From: Streptococcus parasanguinis | GTDB lineage: Bacteria > Bacillota > Bacilli > Lactobacillales > Streptococcaceae | Assembly: GCA_018365265.1 (NCBI GenBank) | Contig: JAGZKI010000032.1 | Location: forward strand, 1-29,242 | Direction of reading: 5' to 3' | DNA: 29,242 bases | Shown: positions 22,460-29,242 of the stretch, one piece after another | Layout: each line of letters begins with the position of its first letter | Position numbering within the stretch: the stretch's first letter is position 1 | Made by a program: the position numbers and the translations under genes | Notes under the pieces: model-generated | Told to the model about the DNA's origin: nothing | What the model saw: the letters and a program-made list of their open reading frames with translations, nothing else | Database searches by the model: none

Positions 22460-23736
22460 TTTTTCTTCTCTCCTACTTTTCGTCTATATAGCTGACTCAA
22501 AAATAGCCAACGAAAGCCATTGTCGAGCAGTGTCCCCGTCCAGACCCCTGGAAGGCCAAAGCCAAGGGTTACTCCAAGCAGATAACCGGCTCCAATTCGA
22601 ATGACCCACATACCAATCGTCGTTGCATAAAATGGAAGTTTCCCATTTCCCAAGCCTTGCCAAACAGCTGTATAGATGACCGTTCCTGCTGTAAACGGCG
22701 TTCCTAACAAAGAAAAGAGGACAACCGATAGGCTAGCTTCGACTGCTTTTGTATCTTGTGTGTAGAGATGGGTCAGAAGGGTGCCCCCAAAAAAGATTCC
22801 CAAGGCAATGGGTAACATGAACACGAAGGACAACCAGTAAGACTGCTTTCGAAGGCGGGCAATCTGCTCAAGATCACCTTCACCCAGGCTCCGTGCCACG
22901 AGCATAACCGTCGCTGTGGCCACTCCAAACACCGGCATGTAGTTGAACTGGGTCAAGGTCTCTCCGATGGCATTTCCTGCGACTGCCTCGGTCCCAAAAG
23001 CAACCACGATCGCAATGATCACCACATCTCCGGCCCGCATCATCAGCCGCTCCCCGGCAGCTGGAAGTGCTAAGTTCAAGAGCTTACGATCCAATCCCCA
23101 ACGAAGGGGTGCAAAAGGTAGCTGGACCTTTTGCCACAAGAGGATGACGCCCACCAGACGGGCCAGCACCGTCCCCAAAGCTGCGCCGACAATGCCCCAG
23201 CCAAAAAGGAAAATGGCCACAGAGGAGAATAGAGCATTCAAAACATTGGTCAACAGGCTCACATACATAGGAAGACGTGGATTGTTGGCCACCCGAACCA
23301 AGGAGCCCAAGGTCGTCATCAAGCCTAAGAGAACAATGGTCCCGCCGACCAAGGAAAGGTAAATCCCCCCGCTTTCGGCTACTGCAGCTTCAGTCCCCAA
23401 CAGCGAAATCATCTGGCGTCCAAATAACAGCGATGCTCCTCCTAAGAGAGCACTCAACAGTAAGGTCACCTTCAGTGACTCTGTCGCATGGTAGGCAATG
23501 TTTTCTTGATTTTTTTCACCCAAGCTTTTGGACATGACACTGGCAACTGCCGCACCCAGTGCCAAAAAGATGGCTTGATAGATGGTGATGATATTCCCTG
23601 CGACGGAAACACCTGAAATGGCAATCAAGCCCAGGTGAGCCACTAAATAAGAGTCCACCATGCCCATCAGCATTTGTAAGAAATTTTCACCCATGGCAGG
23701 AAGGGCGATATTTAAGATTTTTTTGTATGAATTCAT
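22456..23736 (-). CDS. MATE family efflux transporter
   Basis: A 426-residue transporter with about twelve membrane segments in two similar halves, each opening with an ALPA(M/A)GE motif: NIALPAMGENFLQMLMGMVD at the start and NLALPAAGERLMMRAGDVVI in the middle. MATE proteins use sodium or proton gradients to export cationic compounds; the substrate here is unknown. The ATG at 23736 has no Shine-Dalgarno sequence and lies nine bases after the thrC terminator stem, with no alternative start codon in frame upstream. It is coupled to the HAD gene by a four-base overlap. Confidence 0.92.
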   Translation of the reverse strand: MNSYKKILNIALPAMGENFLQMLMGMVDSYLVAHLGLIAISGVSVAGNIITIYQAIFLALGAAVASVMSKSLGEKNQENIAYHATESLKVTLLLSALLGGASLLFGRQMISLLGTEAAVAESGGIYLSLVGGTIVLLGLMTTLGSLVRVANNPRLPMYVSLLTNVLNALFSSVAIFLFGWGIVGAALGTVLARLVGVILLWQKVQLPFAPLRWGLDRKLLNLALPAAGERLMMRAGDVVIIAIVVAFGTEAVAGNAIGETLTQFNYMPVFGVATATVMLVARSLGEGDLEQIARLRKQSYWLSFVFMLPIALGIFFGGTLLTHLYTQDTKAVEASLSVVLFSLLGTPFTAGTVIYTAVWQGLGNGKLPFYATTIGMWVIRIGAGYLLGVTLGFGLPGVWTGTLLDNGFRWLFLSQLYRRKVGEKKK

Positions 23737-23744
23737 GCGTATAT

Positions 23745-23766
23745 AAAAGAGCCAAACGGCTCTTTT
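23745..23766 (-). terminator. thrC terminator
   Basis: AAAAGAGCC-AAAC-GGCTCTTTT is a perfect 9-base-pair stem beginning about 20 bases after the thrC stop, with a short T-run. It is immediately followed by the MATE start codon, so read-through or an overlapping promoter must supply MATE transcription. Confidence 0.85.
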
Positions 23767-23786
23767 GATCTTTCTAATAGGGAGAA

Positions 23787-25271
23787 TTAAAGTCCCAAGT
23801 AGTCTTCTACGGCTGCTTGCATGTCTTTGACTGCCACGCTTGTACGATGGCGAACCGGTGCAGTTTCAAGGCCGTCTACAGCCGGTGGCACAGGAACACC
23901 TGAGAGTGTGTGTAATTTAGCCAAGGCTTCGAAATCGCCTAGACCTGTCTCGCCTGTCACCGCTTCTACTGCCACAACAGGGAATTTGTAAGGACTTGCT
24001 GTAGAGGCAATGACTGTTTTAGCAGCATCCCCTGTTTGGGTCCGGTATTTTTGATAAACGGCTGATGCTACGGCTGTATGAGGGTCTTCGATGTAATCAG
24101 ACGCTTCATAGACCCGCTTGATCTCTGCAGCAGTTTCTGCTTCATCTGCGTATGCAGCCGCAAACAAATCTAAGATGTCTGCATCAAAGTTGGACAATTG
24201 ATACTGACCTGTAGCAACGAGGCTTCCCATCAATTCTTTGGTCTTTGTGGCATCATTGCCTACCAAGTGGAAAATCAAGCGTTCCAAGTTTGAAGAGACC
24301 AAAATATCCATCGATGGACTGGTGGTCACCTTGAACTCACGCTTCTTATCATAGACATGTGTTTTGAAGAAGTCTGTCAAGACATTGTTTTCATTTGACG
24401 CACAGATCAATTTTCCAACTGGAAGACCGATTTGTTTGGCATAGAAAGCTGCTAAGATATTTCCAAAGTTTCCTGTTGGGACGGTAAAGTTGACTTTTTC
24501 TCCCGCTGTGATTTGGCCTGTCTTCACCAATTGCGCATAGGCGTATACGTAATAGACAACCTGAGGCACCAAACGGCCAATGTTCATAGAGTTGGCTGAT
24601 GAGAATTGCATCTTGTTGGCTGCTAATTTTTCACGAAGCGCCACATCATTGAACATGTGTTTGACATTGGTTTGGGCATCGTCAAAGTTTCCATCGATCG
24701 CGATGACATGGGTATTGTCCCCCGTTTGAGTCGTCATTTGCAATTCTTGCACCTTGCTGACACCATCTTTTGGATAAAAGACAATAATCTCTGTTCCTGG
24801 AACATCGGCAAAACCTGCCATGGCAGCTTTTCCTGTATCTCCAGAAGTCGCCGTCAAGATGACAATTTTATTTTCCAAACCGTGCTTTTTAGCTGCTGTT
24901 GTCATAAAGTAAGGCAAGATCGACAAAGCCATATCTTTAAAGGCAATAGTGGAGCCGTGGAAGAGTTCCAAATTGTATTGCCCATCGAGTTTGACAAGAG
25001 GAGCAATAGCTGGGGTATCAAACTTGCTGTCATAAGCATGAGAAATACAGTAGTCCAACTCTTCTGCTGTAAAGTCGTCCAAAAAGGCTGACAAAACAAG
25101 CTTGGCCACTTCTTGGTAAGAAGCGTCTTTGAGGGTATCAAAATCCAGCTCTACTTGAGGATAAGAGACTGGAGTAAACAAACCGCCATCTGTCGCCAAT
25201 CCTTGAAGGATGGCTTGACTAGCTGTTACAGTATTTTTTTCATCTCGTGTTGATTGATAAACTAATGTCAT
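23787..25271 (-). CDS. thrC: Threonine synthase
   Basis: ThrC converts phosphohomoserine to threonine with pyridoxal phosphate. The 494-residue protein is of the long type, with LELFHGSTIAFKDMALSILP carrying the PLP lysine (K112), LTATSGDTGKAAMAGFADVP, and TVPTGNFGNILAAFYAKQIG. It begins MTLVYQSTRDEKNTVTASQA, and AAAGGA precedes the ATG. No other threonine gene (hom, thrB) lies nearby. It is transcribed from 25304-25309. Confidence 0.97.
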   Translation of the reverse strand: MTLVYQSTRDEKNTVTASQAILQGLATDGGLFTPVSYPQVELDFDTLKDASYQEVAKLVLSAFLDDFTAEELDYCISHAYDSKFDTPAIAPLVKLDGQYNLELFHGSTIAFKDMALSILPYFMTTAAKKHGLENKIVILTATSGDTGKAAMAGFADVPGTEIIVFYPKDGVSKVQELQMTTQTGDNTHVIAIDGNFDDAQTNVKHMFNDVALREKLAANKMQFSSANSMNIGRLVPQVVYYVYAYAQLVKTGQITAGEKVNFTVPTGNFGNILAAFYAKQIGLPVGKLICASNENNVLTDFFKTHVYDKKREFKVTTSPSMDILVSSNLERLIFHLVGNDATKTKELMGSLVATGQYQLSNFDADILDLFAAAYADEAETAAEIKRVYEASDYIEDPHTAVASAVYQKYRTQTGDAAKTVIASTASPYKFPVVAVEAVTGETGLGDFEALAKLHTLSGVPVPPAVDGLETAPVRHRTSVAVKDMQAAVEDYLGL

Positions 25272-25303
25272 GACTGTTTTATTCCTTTACTAGTAGTCTT
25301 CTC

Positions 25304-25309
25304 ATTATA
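25304..25309 (-). promoter_or_regulatory. Extended -10 promoter of thrC
   Basis: TATAAT on the reverse strand with TG one base upstream; no good -35 element at 17 bases. The RNA would start near 25297, leaving a leader of about 26 bases. Confidence 0.7.
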
Positions 25310-25377
25310 TCATAAATGTCAGAAAATTTAACGGCTTTTCGCCAAATCTTGGCAAAGGTCGGCAAACAGAAGCTAGA

Positions 25378-25430
25378 TAAAAGAGAGCAGGCGCAACGAC
25401 TTTGCTCCTACTCCCATGCGAATCTCTTTT
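25378..25430 (-). terminator. Probable hisS terminator
   Basis: On the reverse strand GAGTAGGAGCAA and TTGCGCCTGCTC can pair over 12 positions with two mismatches, followed by TCTTTTATC. It lies soon after the hisS stop codon. The imperfect stem makes this a moderate call. Confidence 0.5.
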
Positions 25431-25451
25431 ACAGGTATCTGAAAGATTTGA

Positions 25452-26735
25452 TCAAGCCAATCCCAACTCTGCCAAAACAGATGGGAAGTCTTTCTTCAAG
25501 TTTTCAAGAGCTACCGTTACTTCTTGACGAGTTTGGTTATTTTTCACAGTAACTTGACCGCTCTCAACTTCACTACTTCCTAAGGTAATCAAGGCTTTGG
25601 CCGCAAAGACATCTGCTGACTTAAATTGTGCCTTGAGCTTGCGTCCAAGGTAGTCACGTTCTGCCTTGAAACCTTGGATTCGAAGGGCCTGAACCAAGCT
25701 AAGCGCTGCTTCATTGACTTCATCTCCTAGGACAGCGATATAGGCATCTAGGCCTGTTTCGATCGGTAATTCAATGCCTTTCTTTTCAAGAACGAGAAGG
25801 ATCCGTTCCACACCGATACCAAATCCAAAACCAGCTGTCGCAGGGCCACCGAAGTATTCAACCAAACCATCATAGCGACCACCCGCACAGACTGTCAATT
25901 CATTGCCTTCAATTTCTGTAATGAACTCAAAAATCGTGTGGTTGTAGTAATCCAAGCCACGCACCATATTGGTATCGATGACATAGGCTACCCCCAAGTC
26001 TTCTAACATCCGACGAACCGTATCAAAATGCGCTTGGCTTTCTTCATCTAGATAGTCTAGGATGGAAGGAGCCTGTTCAACCGCGGCCTTGTCTTCTTTT
26101 TCTTTTGAATCCAAAACACGAAGCGGATTTTCTTCTAAGCGACGTTGGCTGTCCTTAGACAATTGATCCTTCATTGGCAAGAGGTAATCAATCAAGGCTT
26201 GGCGATAAGCCTGACGACTAGCAGGGCTTCCCAAGGTGTTCAAGTGCAAGGTCACATTATCAATCCCTAGTTCTTTCAGGAATTGCGCTGCCATGGCAAT
26301 GGTTTCAACATCCGTTGCAGGATTGCTCGATCCAAAGCATTCTACCCCAATTTGGTGGAATTGACGCAAACGACCTGCTTGAGGACGTTCGTAGCGGAAC
26401 ATTGGGCCTATGTAATAGAACTTACTTGGTTTTTGTACCTCAGGCGCAAAGAGTTTATTTTCTACATACGAGCGGACAACAGGAGCTGTTCCTTCTGGAC
26501 GAAGTGTGATATGACGGTCTCCCTTGTCATAGAAGTCATACATTTCCTTGGTAACGATATCCGTCGTATCCCCTACTGAACGGCTGATGACTTCATAATG
26601 TTCGAAGATCGGTGTGCGGATTTCATCATAATTGTATCGCGCAAAGACCTTGCGTGCAAAGCCTTCTACATATTGCCATTTCGCTGAATCGCCAGGAAGG
26701 ATATCCTGGGTCCCTTTTGGTTTTTGTAATTTCAT
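25452..26735 (-). CDS. hisS: Histidine--tRNA ligase
   Basis: HisS charges tRNA-His. The 427-residue class II synthetase has motif 2 in MFRYERPQAGRLRQFHQIG, the histidine-specific VRGLDYYNHTIFEF and AGGRYDGLVEYFGG, and a carboxy-terminal anticodon-binding domain (AYIAVLGDEVNEAALSL). Two ATGs lie close together; 26735 is preferred because AAAGGA is eight bases upstream, while it abuts the ATG at 26744. A TAAAAT extended -10 element lies at 26767-26772. Confidence 0.97.
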   Translation of the reverse strand: MKLQKPKGTQDILPGDSAKWQYVEGFARKVFARYNYDEIRTPIFEHYEVISRSVGDTTDIVTKEMYDFYDKGDRHITLRPEGTAPVVRSYVENKLFAPEVQKPSKFYYIGPMFRYERPQAGRLRQFHQIGVECFGSSNPATDVETIAMAAQFLKELGIDNVTLHLNTLGSPASRQAYRQALIDYLLPMKDQLSKDSQRRLEENPLRVLDSKEKEDKAAVEQAPSILDYLDEESQAHFDTVRRMLEDLGVAYVIDTNMVRGLDYYNHTIFEFITEIEGNELTVCAGGRYDGLVEYFGGPATAGFGFGIGVERILLVLEKKGIELPIETGLDAYIAVLGDEVNEAALSLVQALRIQGFKAERDYLGRKLKAQFKSADVFAAKALITLGSSEVESGQVTVKNNQTRQEVTVALENLKKDFPSVLAELGLA

Positions 26736-26766
26736 AGCCTTCATCCTTTGTCTTACTTTTGCCTCT

Positions 26767-26772
26767 ATTTTA
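26767..26772 (-). promoter_or_regulatory. Extended -10 promoter of hisS
   Basis: TGGTAAAAT on the reverse strand gives an extended -10 element about 30 bases before the hisS start; the -35 region is weak. No T-box sequence lies in front of this synthetase gene. A GATCGAA/TTCGATC inverted repeat sits upstream at 26811-26829, between hisS and the divergent DUF59 gene. Confidence 0.55.
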
Positions 26773-26845
26773 CCACAAATTCGAAGAGAAATGGAGGCTG
26801 GATCGAATTTCCTTCGATCGACATGTTCAAAACTTCTTTCTCTTC

Positions 26846-26874
26846 TTGCCTTATCAGCCGAATTATGAGAAAAT
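26846..26874 (+). promoter_or_regulatory. Possible promoter of the DUF59 gene
   Basis: TTGCCT (26846-26851) and GAAAAT (26869-26874) are 17 bases apart on the plus strand, with TG extending the -10 element. Each hexamer matches consensus in only four positions, so this is tentative. Confidence 0.35.
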
Positions 26875-26905
26875 GGAAGCCATACTACACTGAAAGGATC
26901 TTGCG

Positions 26906-27247
26906 ATGAGAGAGGATATCAAAATCAATGACCGCGCCCTGGCACTAGAGAAGTCATTAATCGAAAAATTGGAGCTTGTATTTGATACCGATGTTGAGTT
27001 AGATGTTTATAATCTGGGACTGATCTACGAGATCCATCTAGATGAAGCCGGCACTTGCAAGGTGGTTATGACCTTTACCGATACGGCTTGTAGCTGTGCT
27101 GAGAGCCTTCCGATCGAAATCGTCGCTCGCCTAAAAGAAATCGAGGGGATCGAAGATGTCAAGGTTGAAGTGACTTGGTCACCCGCTTGGAAAATTACAC
27201 GAATCAGCCGATACGGGCGCATCGCCCTTGGTCTTCCACCACGATAA
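26906..27247 (+). CDS. DUF59 / MIP18 family protein (PaaD-SufT-like)
   Basis: A 113-residue protein. The family takes part in iron-sulfur cluster assembly or maturation of metal proteins. The block ELDVYNLGLIYEIHLDEAGT followed by VVMTFTDTACSCAESLP carries the conserved cysteines of the DUF59 core, and the tail VTWSPAWKITRISRYGRIAL is the usual continuation. AAAGGA stands seven bases before the ATG. No suf gene is in the window. Transcription ends at the stem at 27317-27367. Confidence 0.9.
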   Translation: MREDIKINDRALALEKSLIEKLELVFDTDVELDVYNLGLIYEIHLDEAGTCKVVMTFTDTACSCAESLPIEIVARLKEIEGIEDVKVEVTWSPAWKITRISRYGRIALGLPPR

Positions 27248-27316
27248 TAAGCATTACCTTTTAAAAAATGCATTCAACTAATGAAGGAAGGCCTCTTTGG
27301 AAATCCGATCCACAAT

Positions 27317-27367
27317 AAAAAAACGAGGAACACCAGCTCTGCCATCAGAGTTTGTTCCTCGTTTTTT
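27317..27367. terminator. Bidirectional terminator between the DUF59 and uracil permease genes
   Basis: AACGAGGAACA and TGTTCCTCGTT form an 11-base-pair stem around a smaller CTCTG/CAGAG stem. A-run and T-run flank it, so it works for both convergent genes (stops at 27247 and 27411). Confidence 0.92.
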
Positions 27368-27410
27368 ATAATGTTTAAATCCATTCAAACTTTTTCACTA
27401 CCAGAATGGA

Positions 27411-28685
27411 CTAAGCCTCGTCAGCTTTTGGTTCTGGAAGGATTTGATACAACACAATTCCAAGAATGGTTGACGTTGCCACACCAGTGATTTGAAGACC
27501 ACCGAGGTCAATCATCAAACCACCGATCCCTGATACCAAGATCACACTTGCAATCAAGAGATTCTTTTTATTATCAAAATCAATCTTATGTTCAACTAAA
27601 ATTTTCAAACCACTAGCAGCGATAACCCCAAAGAGGGCAATAGACAAACCTCCCAATACAGGAGTTGGAATGGAGTGCAAGAGTGCTGATAGCTTCCCAA
27701 TAAAGCTCATGACAACCGCAATCACTGCTGCGCCTGAAATAACGTAAACTGAGTAGACCTTACTAAGGGCCATAACCCCAATGTTTTCCCCATAAGAGGT
27801 TACTGGAGGAGCTCCAAAGAATCCAGCAATAATCTGTGCCAATCCATCACCAGTAAGCGTATGGTCAAGCCCTGGATCCTTGAAGTAATCACGCTCAGTC
27901 AAACTATTTAAAACCATGAGGTGGCCAAAATGTTCCGTCATGGTCACAAAGGCAATCGGAGCCATGGTCAAAATCGCACTTGGATAGAGCTTAAAGCTAT
28001 AATCCACAAATGGAATGTCAAAGTTTGGAACTTGAATCCAATGCGCCGCACTTACCTCTGAGAAATTGACAAAACTATGTCCTGTCAGCAAACCAAGAGC
28101 CAATGAGAAAATATAGCCCACAATTAATCCAAGTAAAATTGGGACGACACCGACAATCTTCTTGCCATACATGTTAAAGAGGATAACCGCAAAGAGGGTC
28201 ACCATCGAAATCAATAGAGCATAACCACTATAGCTTTTATTTAAGGTTGTCGCATCAGTGACTGCATTCGCCGCAAGACTCAAACCAATTACCATGATAA
28301 TGGGACCAACCACGATTGGTGGAAGGACCTTATTAATCCAGTCTTTACCCGCATGCTTAACAATCAGAGCTACAAACAAGTAGACCAAACCACCCGCCAT
28401 GGCACCTTGGGCAACTGCTGCGATTCCATCTGTCTTCATCAACATCTGCATAGCAGCAATATAAGCAAAACTAGACCCCATATAAGCAGGAATCTTATAC
28501 TTGGTCACTGTCAAGTGAGCCAAGGTCCCCAAACCAGATGAGAACAAAGCAATGGCAGGATCAATCCCAACCAAAATCGGCACCAGCACTGTCGCCCCAA
28601 ACATGGCAAACAAATGCTGGAAAGATAAACCAACCAATAAACCAGGTTTTGGCATATCATTCACATCATATTTAACGTCATTCAC
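27411..28685 (-). CDS. Uracil permease (NCS2 family)
   Basis: The 424-residue transporter has about 14 membrane segments and the UraA/PyrP motifs FVTMTEHFGH (the conserved glutamate), APPVTSYGENIGVMALSKV and GSSFAYIAAMQ. Uracil uptake is supported both by these motifs and by the PyrR-type leader; I leave the symbol open between pyrP and uraA. The start is GTG at 28685, with a strong AGGAGG eleven bases upstream; an ATG two codons' distance away is in the wrong frame. An attenuator and a possible small peptide gene lie upstream. Confidence 0.93.
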   Translation of the reverse strand: MNDVKYDVNDMPKPGLLVGLSFQHLFAMFGATVLVPILVGIDPAIALFSSGLGTLAHLTVTKYKIPAYMGSSFAYIAAMQMLMKTDGIAAVAQGAMAGGLVYLFVALIVKHAGKDWINKVLPPIVVGPIIMVIGLSLAANAVTDATTLNKSYSGYALLISMVTLFAVILFNMYGKKIVGVVPILLGLIVGYIFSLALGLLTGHSFVNFSEVSAAHWIQVPNFDIPFVDYSFKLYPSAILTMAPIAFVTMTEHFGHLMVLNSLTERDYFKDPGLDHTLTGDGLAQIIAGFFGAPPVTSYGENIGVMALSKVYSVYVISGAAVIAVVMSFIGKLSALLHSIPTPVLGGLSIALFGVIAASGLKILVEHKIDFDNKKNLLIASVILVSGIGGLMIDLGGLQITGVATSTILGIVLYQILPEPKADEA

Positions 28686-28784
28686 GATCGTAAAAACCTC
28701 CTAAAATTAAGATGCGACAAGCTATGGCTGAACAAAAACATCTACCTTCGATGAGCAGATTGTAAGCGAGCGCTTCATGCTCCA

Positions 28785-28889
28785 TCATCGGCGATTTCTT
28801 TTTTTATCAAACCACTTTTCAATATACAAAAAAATCCCCCACAACAAGGAGATACACAAAATATAGGCTGGTCTTCCCAGGCCTTTCAT
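28785..28889 (-). CDS. Possible 34-residue membrane peptide in the uracil permease leader
   Basis: I do not recognise this peptide. On the reverse strand an ATG at 28889 has AAGGAG exactly eight bases upstream and opens 35 codons ending in TGA. The product begins MKGLGRP, has one hydrophobic stretch (AYILCISLLWGIFLYI) and a basic tail ending KKRNRR, as in a small inner-membrane protein. An ATG two codons earlier (28895) is too close to the site. The frame covers the terminator of the attenuator, and its ribosome binding site lies within the PyrR-binding region, so translation and attenuation would interact. It could still be chance. Confidence 0.5.
   Translation of the reverse strand: MKGLGRPAYILCISLLWGIFLYIEKWFDKKRNRR
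28827..28853 (-). terminator. Attenuator terminator in the uracil permease leader
   Basis: AUCUCC-UUGUUGUG-GGGGAU followed by UUUUUUU: a six-base-pair stem with one G-U pair. Its left arm overlaps the antiterminator pairing region. Confidence 0.75.
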
Positions 28890-28930
28890 TTCCATAGCTC
28901 CTTGCCTGCCTCTCTGGACAGTATTAAAGG
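28827..28930 (-). promoter_or_regulatory. PyrR-type attenuator of the uracil permease gene
   Basis: PyrR binds pyrimidine-operon leader RNA when UMP is abundant and favours termination. The reverse strand has GUCCAGAGAGGCAGGCAAGG (about 28900-28919), a close match to the PyrR-binding loop UCCAGAGAGGCU-GCAAGG. GCAAGGAG (28898-28905) can instead pair with CUCCUUGU (28844-28851) as antiterminator, which would break the terminator AUCUCC/GGGGAU (28834-28853) followed by seven U. The three exclusive structures agree with the known mechanism. No pyrR gene is in the window. Confidence 0.88.
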
Positions 28931-28949
28931 ATTGATTCGATTAGTCACA

Positions 28950-28978
28950 ATTATAGCAAATTCTAGACGGATTTACAA
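28950..28978 (-). promoter_or_regulatory. Promoter of the uracil permease transcript
   Basis: On the reverse strand TTGTAA (28973-28978) and TATAAT (28950-28955) are 17 bases apart, with an extended -10 (TGCTATAAT). The RNA starts near 28943, about 25 bases before the PyrR site and 258 bases before the permease GTG. Confidence 0.8.
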
Positions 28979-29065
28979 GAAAAATGACAGATAATACACT
29001 CAAATCTCCCAAAAAGTAATATTCATACGTTTCAGCGACAGGGTCGAAAATAGCCACTTTGAGCC

Positions 29066-29110
29066 AAAAAAAGAGGCTGGGACAAAAGTCCTAGCCTCTC
29101 AATTATTTTT
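29066..29110 (-). terminator. Terminator, probably of a gene beyond the window
   Basis: GAGGCTGGGAC-AAAA-GTCCTAGCCTC is an 11-position stem with one mismatch. On the reverse strand it is followed by seven T, and on the plus strand by the weaker TCAATTATTTTT. Nothing upstream on the plus strand needs it, so it likely ends a reverse-strand transcript entering from beyond 29242. Between the uracil permease promoter and this stem (28980-29065) I see nothing recognisable. Confidence 0.8.
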
Positions 29111-29118
29111 GGATTGTC

Positions 29119-29242
29119 GAGCAAGACTCAGTGGTTGAGTGGACTCTACTACGCTGATTTCATCAGCTTTTACAGCCCTACTCAACTGTGCGGAGGTGGG
29201 ACGACGAAATCGAATTCTAACGAATTACCGATTTCTGTCCCA
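29119..29242 (+). repeat. Two-hairpin intergenic repeat, copy B (cut by the window edge)
   Basis: The plus strand reads GAGCAAGACTCAGTGGTTGAGTGG, a first stem closed by ACTCAAC with an inner GCTGAT-TTC-ATCAGC, then ACTGTGCGGAGGTGGGACGA. A second palindrome, GAAATCG..GAATTC pairing with GAATTACCGATTTC, follows and ends TGTCCC. The order and joints match copy A at 6495-6618 on the other strand, while paired positions differ together. It may continue past 29242. Confidence 0.75.

Noticed and set aside
25316..25552. Plus-strand open frame of 78 residues beginning at the thrC promoter
   Set aside because: It has no ribosome binding site, starts on the thrC promoter, and its second half is antisense to the end of hisS. 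The composition resembles no known family.
1..29242. Search for CRISPR arrays, insertion sequences, prophage genes and tRNA or rRNA genes
   Set aside because: No regularly spaced repeats, transposase motifs, integrase motifs or tRNA-like cloverleaf ends were seen by eye; the only repeats are the two-hairpin element and short hairpins.

Overview
The window comes from a low-GC Gram-positive of the genus Streptococcus, most likely an oral viridans (mitis/sanguinis-type) species. The evidence is the S10 ribosomal operon order, a tgt/DUF975 pair, a T-box controlled trp operon, a PyrR-type leader on a uracil permease gene, a CiaR-like small RNA, extended -10 promoters and AGGAGG-type ribosome binding sites. 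The species cannot be fixed from the sequence alone. No rRNA, tRNA, CRISPR array, prophage or insertion sequence was seen.

Layout. Positions 1-6240 (minus) hold the S10 operon in transcription order rpsJ, rplC, rplD, rplW, rplB, rpsS, rplV, rpsC, rplP, rpmC, rpsQ, rplN, rplX, rplE; rplE is cut by the window edge. A structured leader and promoter lie at 6241-6405, then a two-hairpin repeat that also looks like the tgt terminator. tgt (minus) and a DUF975 membrane protein (plus) diverge from 7890-7934. Next on the minus strand come a CoA-binding protein, polA, an unannotated 23-codon peptide gene with its own signals, and a cytoplasmic GH29 alpha-L-fucosidase.

Positions 14000-20650 are a complete tryptophan operon, trpE-trpGD-trpC-trpF-trpB-trpA, with nearly all genes overlapping. 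It sits behind a tryptophan T-box leader (UGG specifier, UGGC in the T-box). The glutamine amidotransferase (TrpG) and phosphoribosyltransferase (TrpD) are one reading frame here, with an internal ribosome binding site and ATG kept at the junction.

Positions 20755-28685 carry a DUF1304 membrane protein with its MarR regulator (palindromic operators over the promoter), a small RNA gene of the csRNA type, an HAD phosphatase, a MATE transporter, thrC, hisS, a divergent DUF59 (MIP18-like) protein, and a uracil permease. The permease leader holds a PyrR-type attenuator overlapped by a possible 34-codon membrane peptide. The window ends in a terminator and a second copy, opposite in orientation, of the two-hairpin repeat.

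Most of the window is housekeeping: translation, tRNA modification, DNA replication and repair, amino acid synthesis and nucleobase uptake. The less ordinary content is in the gaps: the peptide gene at 12242-12313, the small RNA at 21666-21763, the leader peptide at 28785-28889, the repeat family with paired base changes, and the TrpGD fusion.
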